Source: an uncultured Caldilineaceae bacterium (GTDB taxonomy: Bacteria; Chloroflexota; Anaerolineae; Caldilineales; Caldilineaceae). From it: 64,000 bases of DNA. The stretch lies in contig OX638330.1 of the NCBI GenBank assembly GCA_951812725.1, forward strand, positions 3,947,405 to 4,011,404, read 5' to 3'. Below are positions 1-7,184 of this stretch, piece after piece. Position 1 is the first letter of the stretch; every line of letters starts with the position of its first letter. The notes under the pieces were generated by a model. That model was given only the letters and a program-made list of their open reading frames with translations. It searched no databases and was not told the origin of the DNA. The position numbers and the translations under genes are program-made.

Positions 1-1035
1 GGCGATGATGCCGGAAATCAGTACCAGGAAGTAGAGCAGAAAGCCGATTGCCGGCACGTTCATGCTAAGGAGGAGTACTGTGAGCGTCGTCTGGCGCTGC
101 ACGAAGTCCTTGAGTGGGTCGAGCGGTGAGACATCCAGATTGGCGCCGGGCAGGTATTTGCCGATGATCGTCATGCCGCGTTCGAAGCCGCGGGCGTAGG
201 CGGCGGCGTAGGCCGGATTGAGTGTGCTATCGTCGAGAGAGATGCGCCAACTGGCGAAGCGGGAACTGCCGGCCACCATAGGCTGCACGCGCTGCAGGTA
301 ATCAGCCCGCCGCACGAACAGCGCCTCTTTCATCGAGATATCGGGGGGGCGGAACCAGAAGGTGTCGTCAGGGTCGCTGGCCCGCCAGAGGCCGACGATC
401 TCCACCTCGATGCCGGGTAGGGCGGCCGTAGGGGCGACGCGGAACTTTTCGCCGGGCAGGACACCCATTTCGGCGGCAAGGTTGTCGTGCATGAGCACGG
501 GCAGAATACCAATGGAGGCGGTTTCGCCGGTTGGGTCATCCCAGACCACGCCGGCAGTGATTTCCAGTGCGGGCGCGACATCGGCCAGGTATACCAGATC
601 AACTTGGGTGAGGAATTTGCTCTCGGTGCCGTAACGATCGTCATCCTCGGGTGTCAGCATCATCATGCTGCCACTCTCGAGGTGGACGCCGACCTCGTCG
701 ATCGGAAGGCCGATTTCGGCGGAGAGGGTGTCGGCGACGCTGCGGCCGGCCCGTTCGGCGGCGGGAACGTCCATGGGTTTGCGGGAGGAGGGGAAGAAGT
801 AGACGCGGGTCGTGAAGGGCGGACGCCCGGTACGTGAGCTGAGTGCGTCCAGTTCTTCGTTAAGAATTACCCTATCGACGGCTTGGGCGAAGAAGCCGGC
901 GCTGCTGAGGAGGCCAACGGTCAGCACGATCTGGAAGAGCGCCAGCAGGGTCAACCCCAGATTGCCGGCGAGACGCTTGTAGGTGAGGACTGTCAACCCA
1001 CCGATGAGGCGGAGTACAGTGAATAGTATGCGCAC
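1..1035 (-). CDS. FtsX/MacB-type ABC transporter permease, partial (3' end beyond window)
   Basis: Reading the minus strand from a GTG at 1035 gives an uninterrupted frame of 345 codons running off the left edge. A hydrophobic segment near residues 27-47 is followed by a long extracytoplasmic domain of about 270 residues, and a second membrane segment begins as the window ends. This layout (TM, large periplasmic-type domain, TM cluster) is that of MacB/FtsX-like permeases, which work in lipoprotein or macrolide export or as mechanotransmission permeases. It resembles the complete 957-residue permease at 21963-24836. No ATPase partner lies inside the window. The start is uncertain: an in-frame TTG lies nine codons upstream. 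Confidence 0.7.
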   Translation of the reverse strand, partial: MRILFTVLRLIGGLTVLTYKRLAGNLGLTLLALFQIVLTVGLLSSAGFFAQAVDRVILNEELDALSSRTGRPPFTTRVYFFPSSRKPMDVPAAERAGRSVADTLSAEIGLPIDEVGVHLESGSMMMLTPEDDDRYGTESKFLTQVDLVYLADVAPALEITAGVVWDDPTGETASIGILPVLMHDNLAAEMGVLPGEKFRVAPTAALPGIEVEIVGLWRASDPDDTFWFRPPDISMKEALFVRRADYLQRVQPMVAGSSRFASWRISLDDSTLNPAYAAAYARGFERGMTIIGKYLPGANLDVSPLDPLKDFVQRQTTLTVLLLSMNVPAIGFLLYFLVLISGIIA

Positions 1036-1114
1036 AGTGTTATTGAAGTAGGTTGTGCGCAAGGCGCGGCGTTCGTTCGGGACGCCTTACGCACAACGGC
1101 AAGGCACAACCGGG

Positions 1115-2515
1115 TCAGACGGGTTTCTTGGTGCGCACCGGTTCGCGCAGCATTTCCTGGCCGGGGCCCCACATATAATGTTCGTTAAGCCTTTCGTTGC
1201 CATCCATGTCCATCAGCTCTTCAAAGACTGTGAGGGCCTGATTATAGGTGTGCGTCTGGTCACAGTCCAGGGCGTTGAGAAGGAGAAGTGAGCGGTCGCC
1301 GGTATGGAAGGCGAGCAACTCTTGTTCCATTTCGAGGACTTCGGGCAGGATTTGGGTGTAGAGGATTTTCTCGGGCAGGGGGTCCACGCGGATGGGGTGG
1401 ATGCCGCTCCTGTTGACAATGGCGGGGACTTCAACGACAACATCGTCAGGCACGCCGGCCAGCGCGCCGTGGTTGGGCACGTTCACCTGGAATTGGCCCT
1501 CGTTGTCATTGACCAAGCCGTCGATAATCGGCACCTGCTGCTCGTGAGTTTTCTCGGAGCCGAAGGCTTCGATCAGACTGGTGGACGGGTCGCTGGTCAG
1601 TTTGGTCATCTGGGCGACGCGTTTCTCCAGATTCTCTACAAAGTAGGGTCGGGCAAGGTGCGTGTCCGGCCCGCCCCAAGGCTGAGGGAACCACCACATT
1701 TTGGTGTCGATATCGGAATGATACCACCATCCGCCCCGCCGGGGGGTGTCACCGATAGGCATGAGGCCATACATGCGGTACATGTGGATGGTGCCGCGGC
1801 TCATCTGGATGTCGTGGGTACGTTCAGCGACATGGGTTTCCCAGTAGTTTTCACCTTCCTCTGCGATCCACTTTTCGAGAATCGGGTAGGCATCTTCGCC
1901 CTTGTAATAGAAGTGGTTCAGCCAGATGTTGTGATTGAGGCCGGGCGCCTGCCAGGTGATATCGGCGATATCGGTCAGGCCGAGGGTTCTGGCGATTTGA
2001 TGGACGCCATAGTGGCCGTGACAGAGACCGCAGACTTTTATGCTCGAGGTGCGCGTCATGAGAGTGCAGCCCTCGTAGACGGGATTGCCCGACTGGATCA
2101 GCCAGGCGTCCGGGCAGATGTCCTCCATATCGTTGGTCACGCCGAGCATCAGGTCAAGATTGACGAAGTTGGTCTGGCGCATACGGCCGCCGTGATAGTA
2201 GCCGTGCTTTTCCATCAGTTCGCGTCCGTTGCGCTGTTTCTGATGGCTGCTGGCAGAGGCGGTGTTGATGACGAAATCCGTGTCTTGCAGCGCTTCGCAC
2301 CGGTCGGTCGTGCTCTCGAAGCGGAGGTCGGCGCCTAGTTCATTGGCATAGCGTGCGCCCAACTTATGGATCATGTCGAGCCGGTCGGCGTCGATATCCA
2401 TGAAAGTGATGAGACTGCCGTTGAGGGATTCCGTCAGGCAGATATCTTTGACAAGGCCGAGCGAAAACTGGGCGCTGCCGGCGCCGATGACGGTTAACTT
2501 GATTGGGGTGGACAT
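1115..2515 (-). CDS. Glycoside hydrolase family 4 (alpha-galactosidase/alpha-glucosidase type)
   Basis: A 466-residue protein, normal length for GH4. The N-terminus has the Rossmann NAD-binding motif GAGSAQFS (residues 11-18) and an acidic strand end at FMDID. GH4 enzymes cleave glycosides by an NAD+- and Mn2+-dependent redox mechanism. The metal-site Cys-His pair is visible as CH at 165-166, and the conserved Asn-His as NH at 194-195 in a GLNHNIWL context. The wording of these motifs is closer to the MelA-like branch than to 6-phospho-glucosidases, but substrate is not decided. The ATG at 2515 is preceded by AAGGAG. No signal peptide is seen, so it should be cytoplasmic and act on imported oligosaccharides. 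Confidence 0.88.
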   Translation of the reverse strand: MSTPIKLTVIGAGSAQFSLGLVKDICLTESLNGSLITFMDIDADRLDMIHKLGARYANELGADLRFESTTDRCEALQDTDFVINTASASSHQKQRNGRELMEKHGYYHGGRMRQTNFVNLDLMLGVTNDMEDICPDAWLIQSGNPVYEGCTLMTRTSSIKVCGLCHGHYGVHQIARTLGLTDIADITWQAPGLNHNIWLNHFYYKGEDAYPILEKWIAEEGENYWETHVAERTHDIQMSRGTIHMYRMYGLMPIGDTPRRGGWWYHSDIDTKMWWFPQPWGGPDTHLARPYFVENLEKRVAQMTKLTSDPSTSLIEAFGSEKTHEQQVPIIDGLVNDNEGQFQVNVPNHGALAGVPDDVVVEVPAIVNRSGIHPIRVDPLPEKILYTQILPEVLEMEQELLAFHTGDRSLLLLNALDCDQTHTYNQALTVFEELMDMDGNERLNEHYMWGPGQEMLREPVRTKKPV

Positions 2516-2670
2516 AGTGTCTCCTTGTGAATTGCTCTTAGCACCTTCGATGGGCGCCCATAGCTAAAGAACCGGTTCCGATAGGTGGGGGAGCGCGCCC
2601 AACAGCTGCGAGCCAGGCGCGGGGAACAGTGATTGGCGCGCGTTGCACGTTTCCCCAGCGGCTCAGCTCG

Positions 2671-3504
2671 TCAGAATTTCTTTGCCTTCGCAATCTCGGC
2701 GTGCTCCGGGAGGTAGGGAATTTCCTTACGATCCCAGGCGGCGCGACCTTCGACCGCATGGATCCCCATCAGCTGGCGACGATACGGGGTGTCTGCCCAG
2801 TCGACGATGTGTTGCGGCGGGGGTGCGCTGCCCCACTTTTTTATCCAGAAGGGCATATAGCCGTAGATAAGAATACGGCGGTCACGGGAGCTGGTATTGG
2901 CCAGGCCCGAATGCCAGCACAGAACATTCCAGATGATGGCTGAGCCGGCCTTTGCAACGATTTTCTTGAGGCCGGGCATCCGCTCCAGCGTTTCGCCAAC
3001 GTACTCGGTGCGGGACGGATATTCGTCATTTTTGTGACTGCCGGGGACGAGACTGAAGCAGCCCATGTCCGGCGTCTGATCGTCGAGGAAATAGAAGACC
3101 TTTGCCTTGAGCATGAACTGCGGATGCCGCCAGGCAGGCCAGTCGCGATGCCAGCCGGTATGGGCATTTGTACCGGAGTGATGGCAGTGGGCCACCATCT
3201 CCATCGTCTGAACGTCCGGACCGACAATCTCTTTGAGGATAGGCAGCACGAGGGGATTCTCGGCGATGTCCAGGAAAAGGGGGTCGTACTGGTGAATGTC
3301 GCCCATGGTGTGTGCGTCGGGGCCGTTGCCGTAGCCGCCCTTGAATGTCCCATTGCGAACGGAGTCTGCCCACGCCTTTTCGGTCTGGCTTTGAATGTCC
3401 TCGTAGGCGTCTCGAACGCGTTCGAGCCCGAACGGTTCGAGGGCGTTCTCGACAATCAGAAAGCCCTGCTCGTCGATGTGTTCCCGCTGTTCTGGTGTGA
3501 ACAC
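2671..3504 (-). CDS. Phytanoyl-CoA dioxygenase (PhyH) family protein
   Basis: A 277-residue Fe(II)/2-oxoglutarate-dependent dioxygenase of the PhyH family. The iron-binding HxD is H119-R-D121 in the segment GWHRDWP; the distal histidine is H198 (CWHSG), followed by an arginine-rich RDRR that fits the 2-oxoglutarate carboxylate site. PGSH at 154-157 is typical of the family. It starts with GTG at 3504, five bases after a strong AAGGAGG. It shares strand with the GH4 gene downstream (155 bp gap). Family members hydroxylate varied small molecules; the substrate is not predictable. A second, divergent PhyH gene is at 35847. Confidence 0.87.
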   Translation of the reverse strand: MFTPEQREHIDEQGFLIVENALEPFGLERVRDAYEDIQSQTEKAWADSVRNGTFKGGYGNGPDAHTMGDIHQYDPLFLDIAENPLVLPILKEIVGPDVQTMEMVAHCHHSGTNAHTGWHRDWPAWRHPQFMLKAKVFYFLDDQTPDMGCFSLVPGSHKNDEYPSRTEYVGETLERMPGLKKIVAKAGSAIIWNVLCWHSGLANTSSRDRRILIYGYMPFWIKKWGSAPPPQHIVDWADTPYRRQLMGIHAVEGRAAWDRKEIPYLPEHAEIAKAKKF

Positions 3505-3618
3505 CTATACCTCCTTGAGATATTGCTGTTGGGTCTGTGAAACGCCCTATGCCGGAGGTCGGATAGCTGTGGCCAATGCAGAGGGAGTCCACTGGAAACC
3601 GGCAAGGGCCATGAACGG

Positions 3619-4869
3619 TCAGACTGTTCTCAGGTAGTCGCGAATCAGAAGGGCGGCGGTTGCGCCCTCGCCGGCTGCCGAGGCGACCTGTTTTGTGCTT
3701 TCGGCGCGCGCGTCGCCGGCGGCAAAGAGACCGGGTACACTCGACTCCAGTGCGGCTGGGTTCCGGTCTACAAAGAGATGCGGGCGCTCGTTTGATTCGT
3801 GGGTAAGGTTATGCCCGGTTTCGATGAAGCCCCACCTGTTAAGGCGTACGCCGGTCCCCTCCAGGAATCCCGTATTGGGCTGGAGACCGATAAAGACGAA
3901 GGCGCCATTCACAGACATGTGCGACTCATCCTCGGCCTGGTTATTCCATAGCCGCAGCCCGTTCAGTTGCGCCCTGGCGCCGAGGAATTCCTGGACTTCG
4001 GTGTTCCATCGCACTTCGATCTTCGGATTGCCTGACACGGATTCCTGGATGACCTGACTGGCGTGCAGGACAGGTCCGCGCACCAAAAGTGTAACCCGTT
4101 CGGCGAATTTCGTCAGCAGCAGACTTTCTTCCGCCGCGCTGTTGCCGCCGCCAATCACGGCCACTTCTTTGTCTCTGTAGAAGGGGCCATCGCAGGTGGC
4201 GCAGAAGTGTACACCGGCGCCGAGATAATCGTTTTCGCCGGGCACATTCAGGCGGCGGTAGCGGCTGCCGGTGGCAATCAGGACAGCCTGGGCACTGTAC
4301 TCGTCGCCGGCGACGGTTTCGATGCGGTGATAATTGTCCTGGCGATGTATTGTGGCGACATCCTGGGCTTGTAGCAGCTCAACGCCGAACCGTTCGGCTT
4401 GGGCGCGTAGCCTCTGAGCGAAGTCAAAGCCGTCGACACCGTCCGGGAAGCCGGGCAGGTTATCCAGTTTTTCGGTGGTTGCGGCCTGACCGCCGAAGGC
4501 GGCGCGCTCGATGATGAGGATGTCGACGCCTTCACGGGCAAGGTACAGCGCCGCGGTCAGGCCGGCGGGGCCGCCGCCGACAACGATCACGGGGTAGTGT
4601 TGGCGGCTGGCCGTCGTTTTCAGGCCAAGTTTTGCGGCCAGTTCGGCGTTGCTCGGCTCGACGAGCCGAGAACCGTCTTCGAAGACGATGGTGGGAATGA
4701 TGCGTTTGCCATCGTTCATTTCGATGACACGCTGTTCGGCGTCTGCGTCCTCTTCGATATTTACCCATTGATATGGGATCTGGTGTTCGCCGAGGAACTG
4801 TTTGCTACGGCGGCAGTCCGGGCACCAGAAGGCGCCATAGACGACAAGGTCAGGTGTAGAATCGGGCAT
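3619..4869 (-). CDS. Glutaredoxin-thioredoxin reductase fusion
   Basis: A 416-residue two-domain flavoprotein. Residues 1-84 are a glutaredoxin/NrdH-like thioredoxin fold with active site CPDC (16-19) and the cis-proline region IIPTIVF. Residues 92-416 are a thioredoxin reductase: FAD-binding GGGPAG (98-103), redox-active CATC (223-226), NADPH-binding GGGNSA (240-245) and the C-terminal AAGDAR motif that contacts FAD. A normal TrxR is about 310 residues, so the extra N-terminal domain accounts for the length. The fusion should pass electrons from NADPH through CATC to its own CPDC domain. The ATG at 4869 has GAGAGG upstream. The gene ends 114 bp before the PhyH start. Confidence 0.92.
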   Translation of the reverse strand: MPDSTPDLVVYGAFWCPDCRRSKQFLGEHQIPYQWVNIEEDADAEQRVIEMNDGKRIIPTIVFEDGSRLVEPSNAELAAKLGLKTTASRQHYPVIVVGGGPAGLTAALYLAREGVDILIIERAAFGGQAATTEKLDNLPGFPDGVDGFDFAQRLRAQAERFGVELLQAQDVATIHRQDNYHRIETVAGDEYSAQAVLIATGSRYRRLNVPGENDYLGAGVHFCATCDGPFYRDKEVAVIGGGNSAAEESLLLTKFAERVTLLVRGPVLHASQVIQESVSGNPKIEVRWNTEVQEFLGARAQLNGLRLWNNQAEDESHMSVNGAFVFIGLQPNTGFLEGTGVRLNRWGFIETGHNLTHESNERPHLFVDRNPAALESSVPGLFAAGDARAESTKQVASAAGEGATAALLIRDYLRTV

Positions 4870-5161
4870 GTAAATTGCCTCTCATACTAGGAGCGTATTC
4901 GCTCTGCTATGCCTCTTTGGGCAGGAACGGAACAATGTGCAGCCCACTGGTTAGATTTCTCTACTGTGAGCTGTTGTGACGGTCAAAGTTGAGGCGATGC
5001 ACATTGCCAGCCGTATTGTAGCAGTTTGTCCGCGCCGAGGTCAATCGAAATGGAGGTTGTCGTTGACTCAAGCAGTCTAGACGGATAGCGGCAGCCTGCC
5101 AGTCTCAGAGGATGTTTTCCCAATGCCTATGTACATACTGTATTCGTTCGATGCGTACAAG
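4870..5161. other. Intergenic stretch without recognised gene
   Basis: Non-coding spacer between the divergent Grx-TrxR gene and the toxin-antitoxin operon. No open frame with a ribosome binding site and no repeat seen elsewhere in the window was found. It probably holds the Grx-TrxR promoter, which could not be placed with confidence. Confidence 0.4.
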
Positions 5162-5210
5162 TAAAGCAAAATGCTTTATACCAGTAAAGCGGTATGCTAT
5201 AGTGATTGCT
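5162..5210 (+). promoter_or_regulatory. Promoter and operator of the interrupted toxin-antitoxin operon
   Basis: A -35-like TTTATA (5175-5180) and an extended -10 (TG-C-TATAGT; hexamer 5198-5203) are separated by 17 bp, placing transcription start just before the toxin ribosome site GGGGAG (5214-5219). An inverted repeat TAAAGC-AAAAT-GCTTTA (5162-5178) overlaps the -35, where a TA autorepressor would bind. This is prediction from sequence only. Confidence 0.5.
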
Positions 5211-5224
5211 ATGGGGAGAACACT

Positions 5225-5778
5225 TTGTACAGGCTGACGACCAAGAAACAGGGCATCAAGGCCCTTCAGAAGATGCCTCGCCAGAACGCTCAGCGCATCC
5301 GCCAAGCATTGGACAGACTGGCAGAGAATCCTGACCGGCGGGACATTGACGTGGCCCGGTTGGAAGGGCGGCCTGGGTTTCGTCTGCGTGTTGGCGACTT
5401 TCGAATTATTGTAACTACTAAGCCACAGTACTTGACCTGCCAGTCAACCTTGGAACCATTCAGGCTCTTGGTGACGCTATTGGTGTACAGGCGCCGCCAT
5501 GCTCGCCAGCCGACACGTTGCGAAGAAGGCACACGGTCGGTGAGCGATGGTTTTGTAGGGGGGCGTTGCGGGGGCGCAGCCCCTGCACAAGGGAGGGCCG
5601 AAGGCCCGACCGCCCAAAATACAACAAAGAGGGGAGAAAAAACACCATTGCTCGCCTCGTTCAGGGTTGCGTATCAGGTGCGGCTGAGTAGTTACGAATT
5701 ATTTTTTGAAGAGACGATGAAGCCAACTCAATTGATGTTTTGCGTGTCGTACCACATGGTCAGGCTTACAAGCAGTAG
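5225..5778 (+). pseudogene. HigB/RelE-type toxin, interrupted by a MITE
   Basis: The N-terminal part starts at TTG 5225 after GGGGAG and encodes a ParE/RelE-fold toxin through the conserved core GDFRII, ending at 5410. There a 285-bp element (5411-5695) is inserted. After the second copy of the 8-bp target duplication the remaining toxin C-terminus is recognisable (residues DVLRVVPHGQAYKQ), ending at TAG 5776-5778. Conceptual removal of the element plus one duplication copy restores the frame exactly, but a TGA remains four codons past the core (5707-5709), probably a later CGA-to-TGA change. The intact toxin would have been about 84 residues, a ribosome-dependent mRNA nuclease by family. The original stop overlaps the antitoxin ribosome site AGGAGG, as in toxin-first higBA operons. 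Confidence 0.85.
5411..5695 (+). mobile_element. MITE copy 1, IS66-type ends, inside the toxin gene
   Basis: A 285-bp non-autonomous element. The left end GTAACTACTAAGCC and the right end (reverse complement GTAACTACTCAGCC) form an imperfect terminal inverted repeat, 13 of 14 matching. It is flanked by an exact 8-bp direct repeat GAATTATT (5403-5410 and 5696-5703). The interior has a G+C-rich core with hairpins GGGGC-GCA-GCCCC and GGGCC-GAA-GGCCC. No transposase is encoded; the frames inside are chance. The same element recurs at 16600, 35262 (composite) and 50016 in the same orientation. Confidence 0.92.
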
Positions 5779-5791
5779 GAGGAAAACTCTC

Positions 5792-6166
5792 GTGAGAAAC
5801 CTGCAGATTATTCATGATGATGCCGGACAACCGATGTTTGCCGTGCTCCCCTGGCGTGAATATGTACGTCTGGCAAAGGAAGACGCGGCCGAGGCGATCT
5901 TGAGCGATGAAGAAATCTATGATCTTGCAACAAAAGAAGAGAGCGAATCCTTTCCCATTGAAGTGGTTGACCGACTCTTGTCCGGGATAAGCCCGATCAA
6001 AGTGTATCGTGAGCATCGGGGCATGAGCCAAAAGGAGTTGGCCGCCGCAACCAACATCAGCCCGGTTTACCTTTCCCAGATTGAGACGGGGAGACGAGTC
6101 GGCTCTGCCAAGACGCTGGCCTCGATTGCCCAGGCGCTGGAAGTAAACCTGGGCGACCTTGTGTAA
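5792..6166 (+). CDS. XRE-family HTH antitoxin (HigA-like)
   Basis: A 124-residue protein starting at GTG 5792, nine bases after AGGAGG. The N-terminal part (about 1-60) resembles the short prevent-host-death-like segment found in some HigA-type antitoxins. The C-terminal 60 residues are a classic XRE helix-turn-helix: YREHRGMSQKELA, then NISPVYLSQIETGRR and KTLASIAQAL. It should bind and neutralise the toxin and repress its own operon. The frame from 5171 is open through the inserted element into this gene, but the internal GTG with its ribosome site is the credible start. The antitoxin is intact although its toxin is broken. Confidence 0.85.
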   Translation: MRNLQIIHDDAGQPMFAVLPWREYVRLAKEDAAEAILSDEEIYDLATKEESESFPIEVVDRLLSGISPIKVYREHRGMSQKELAAATNISPVYLSQIETGRRVGSAKTLASIAQALEVNLGDLV

Positions 6167-6222
6167 AGGGTCTTTGCACACGAGAGAGGCGGTACTGGGG
6201 AGCAGGCGGCCCGCGCCTGGAA

Positions 6223-7143
6223 TCAGTCGAAACTGAGTTCGGCGAGGGCGATGCCGCTCTCGCCGGCGACCGAGTAGAGCAGATAGACTTTGTCTCCGTG
6301 CTGGTAGATGCCGGGGTCGCGCAGTTGACGGGCAGGTTCGTGAATCGCCCCGCGCTGGGACGGTTCCAAGGGCAGACTGGCACCCTCGTAATCGGTCTCG
6401 GGCAGCAGGATGGAGAAGGGCGCGGAGGCCTTCCACTCATTCCAGTCCAGTCGAAGGTCAATTGTGGAGCAGAGGATGTGCTCTGGGCAGTCACCGGCGC
6501 GGGAATAGAAGACGTAGAGGATGTCGTCGCGCACGAGCAGGGCGGTATGCCTCTGGTTGATGTCAAAGAGGACCGGTCCCGGTTCGAAATTTGTATGTCC
6601 GTCGCGGCTGCGGAAAACTATGCCGGGCATACCCAGGGCGTAAACCCAGCCGTCGGCGGCATCGGGATAACGGAAGACCCTAAAATAGCTAGGACCGAAG
6701 ATCTCCTTGTCGGAGCTAAAATTGATACCATCCTCAGAAGTGGCCAACAGCGAACGCTGTCCATTCAGAGTGGGATACCGTTGCTTCAGGGGATCGGCTT
6801 CAAGATCTTGCGGCCGCACAAACGGTCCGTGATAGTACATCAGAATGCGGCGGTTCTCTTCGTCGATATGCATGTCAGGGCTGGCGATATGGTTATAACA
6901 GGGGGTCTGCTCCAGGCGCAGCGTACCGGGCGCGTAAACGGTCCACGGGCCTGTCAAGTCGTCGGCATAGGCCAAGCGGATAGATGCGCCCTGATGATGG
7001 GCGAAGTAGAGGTAGTATTGGCCTAGTGGATTCGGCAGCCAGTCGGGTGCACGCAAGAGTGACGGCCCGTTGATGTTTGCGCCGAGGGATTCGTCGAGGG
7101 CAGGTGTGATGATGGGGTTGGTAGAGAAGCGTTTGGCTCGCAT
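6223..7143 (-). CDS. Five-bladed beta-propeller glycoside-hydrolase-like protein
   Basis: A 306-residue protein with no signal peptide. Repeated motifs such as NGPSLLRAP, YYLYFAHHQG, IRLAYADDLTGPW and ILMYYHGP are those of GH43/GH32/GH130-type five-bladed propellers, in which each blade supplies acidic residues to a central pocket. The exact family cannot be fixed by eye. The start ATG 7143 is preceded by AAAGGA. It lies 41 bp downstream of the GT39-like gene on the same strand and may be co-transcribed. A role in recognising or cleaving a furanoside or mannoside is plausible but unproven. Confidence 0.65.
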   Translation of the reverse strand: MRAKRFSTNPIITPALDESLGANINGPSLLRAPDWLPNPLGQYYLYFAHHQGASIRLAYADDLTGPWTVYAPGTLRLEQTPCYNHIASPDMHIDEENRRILMYYHGPFVRPQDLEADPLKQRYPTLNGQRSLLATSEDGINFSSDKEIFGPSYFRVFRYPDAADGWVYALGMPGIVFRSRDGHTNFEPGPVLFDINQRHTALLVRDDILYVFYSRAGDCPEHILCSTIDLRLDWNEWKASAPFSILLPETDYEGASLPLEPSQRGAIHEPARQLRDPGIYQHGDKVYLLYSVAGESGIALAELSFD

Positions 7144-7184
7144 GTTTATCCTTTAAGACAGTTGCTCAAAATGACAATGTCAGG

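Noticed and set aside
1304..2338. 344-codon plus-strand frame opposite the GH4 gene
   Set aside because: It is an antisense shadow of a well-supported GH4 frame, caused by codon bias in G+C-rich DNA.
5171..6166. 331-residue toxin-antitoxin fusion protein
   Set aside because: It reads through a mobile element. The antitoxin has its own ribosome site and GTG at 5792, and the toxin C-terminus is in another frame.
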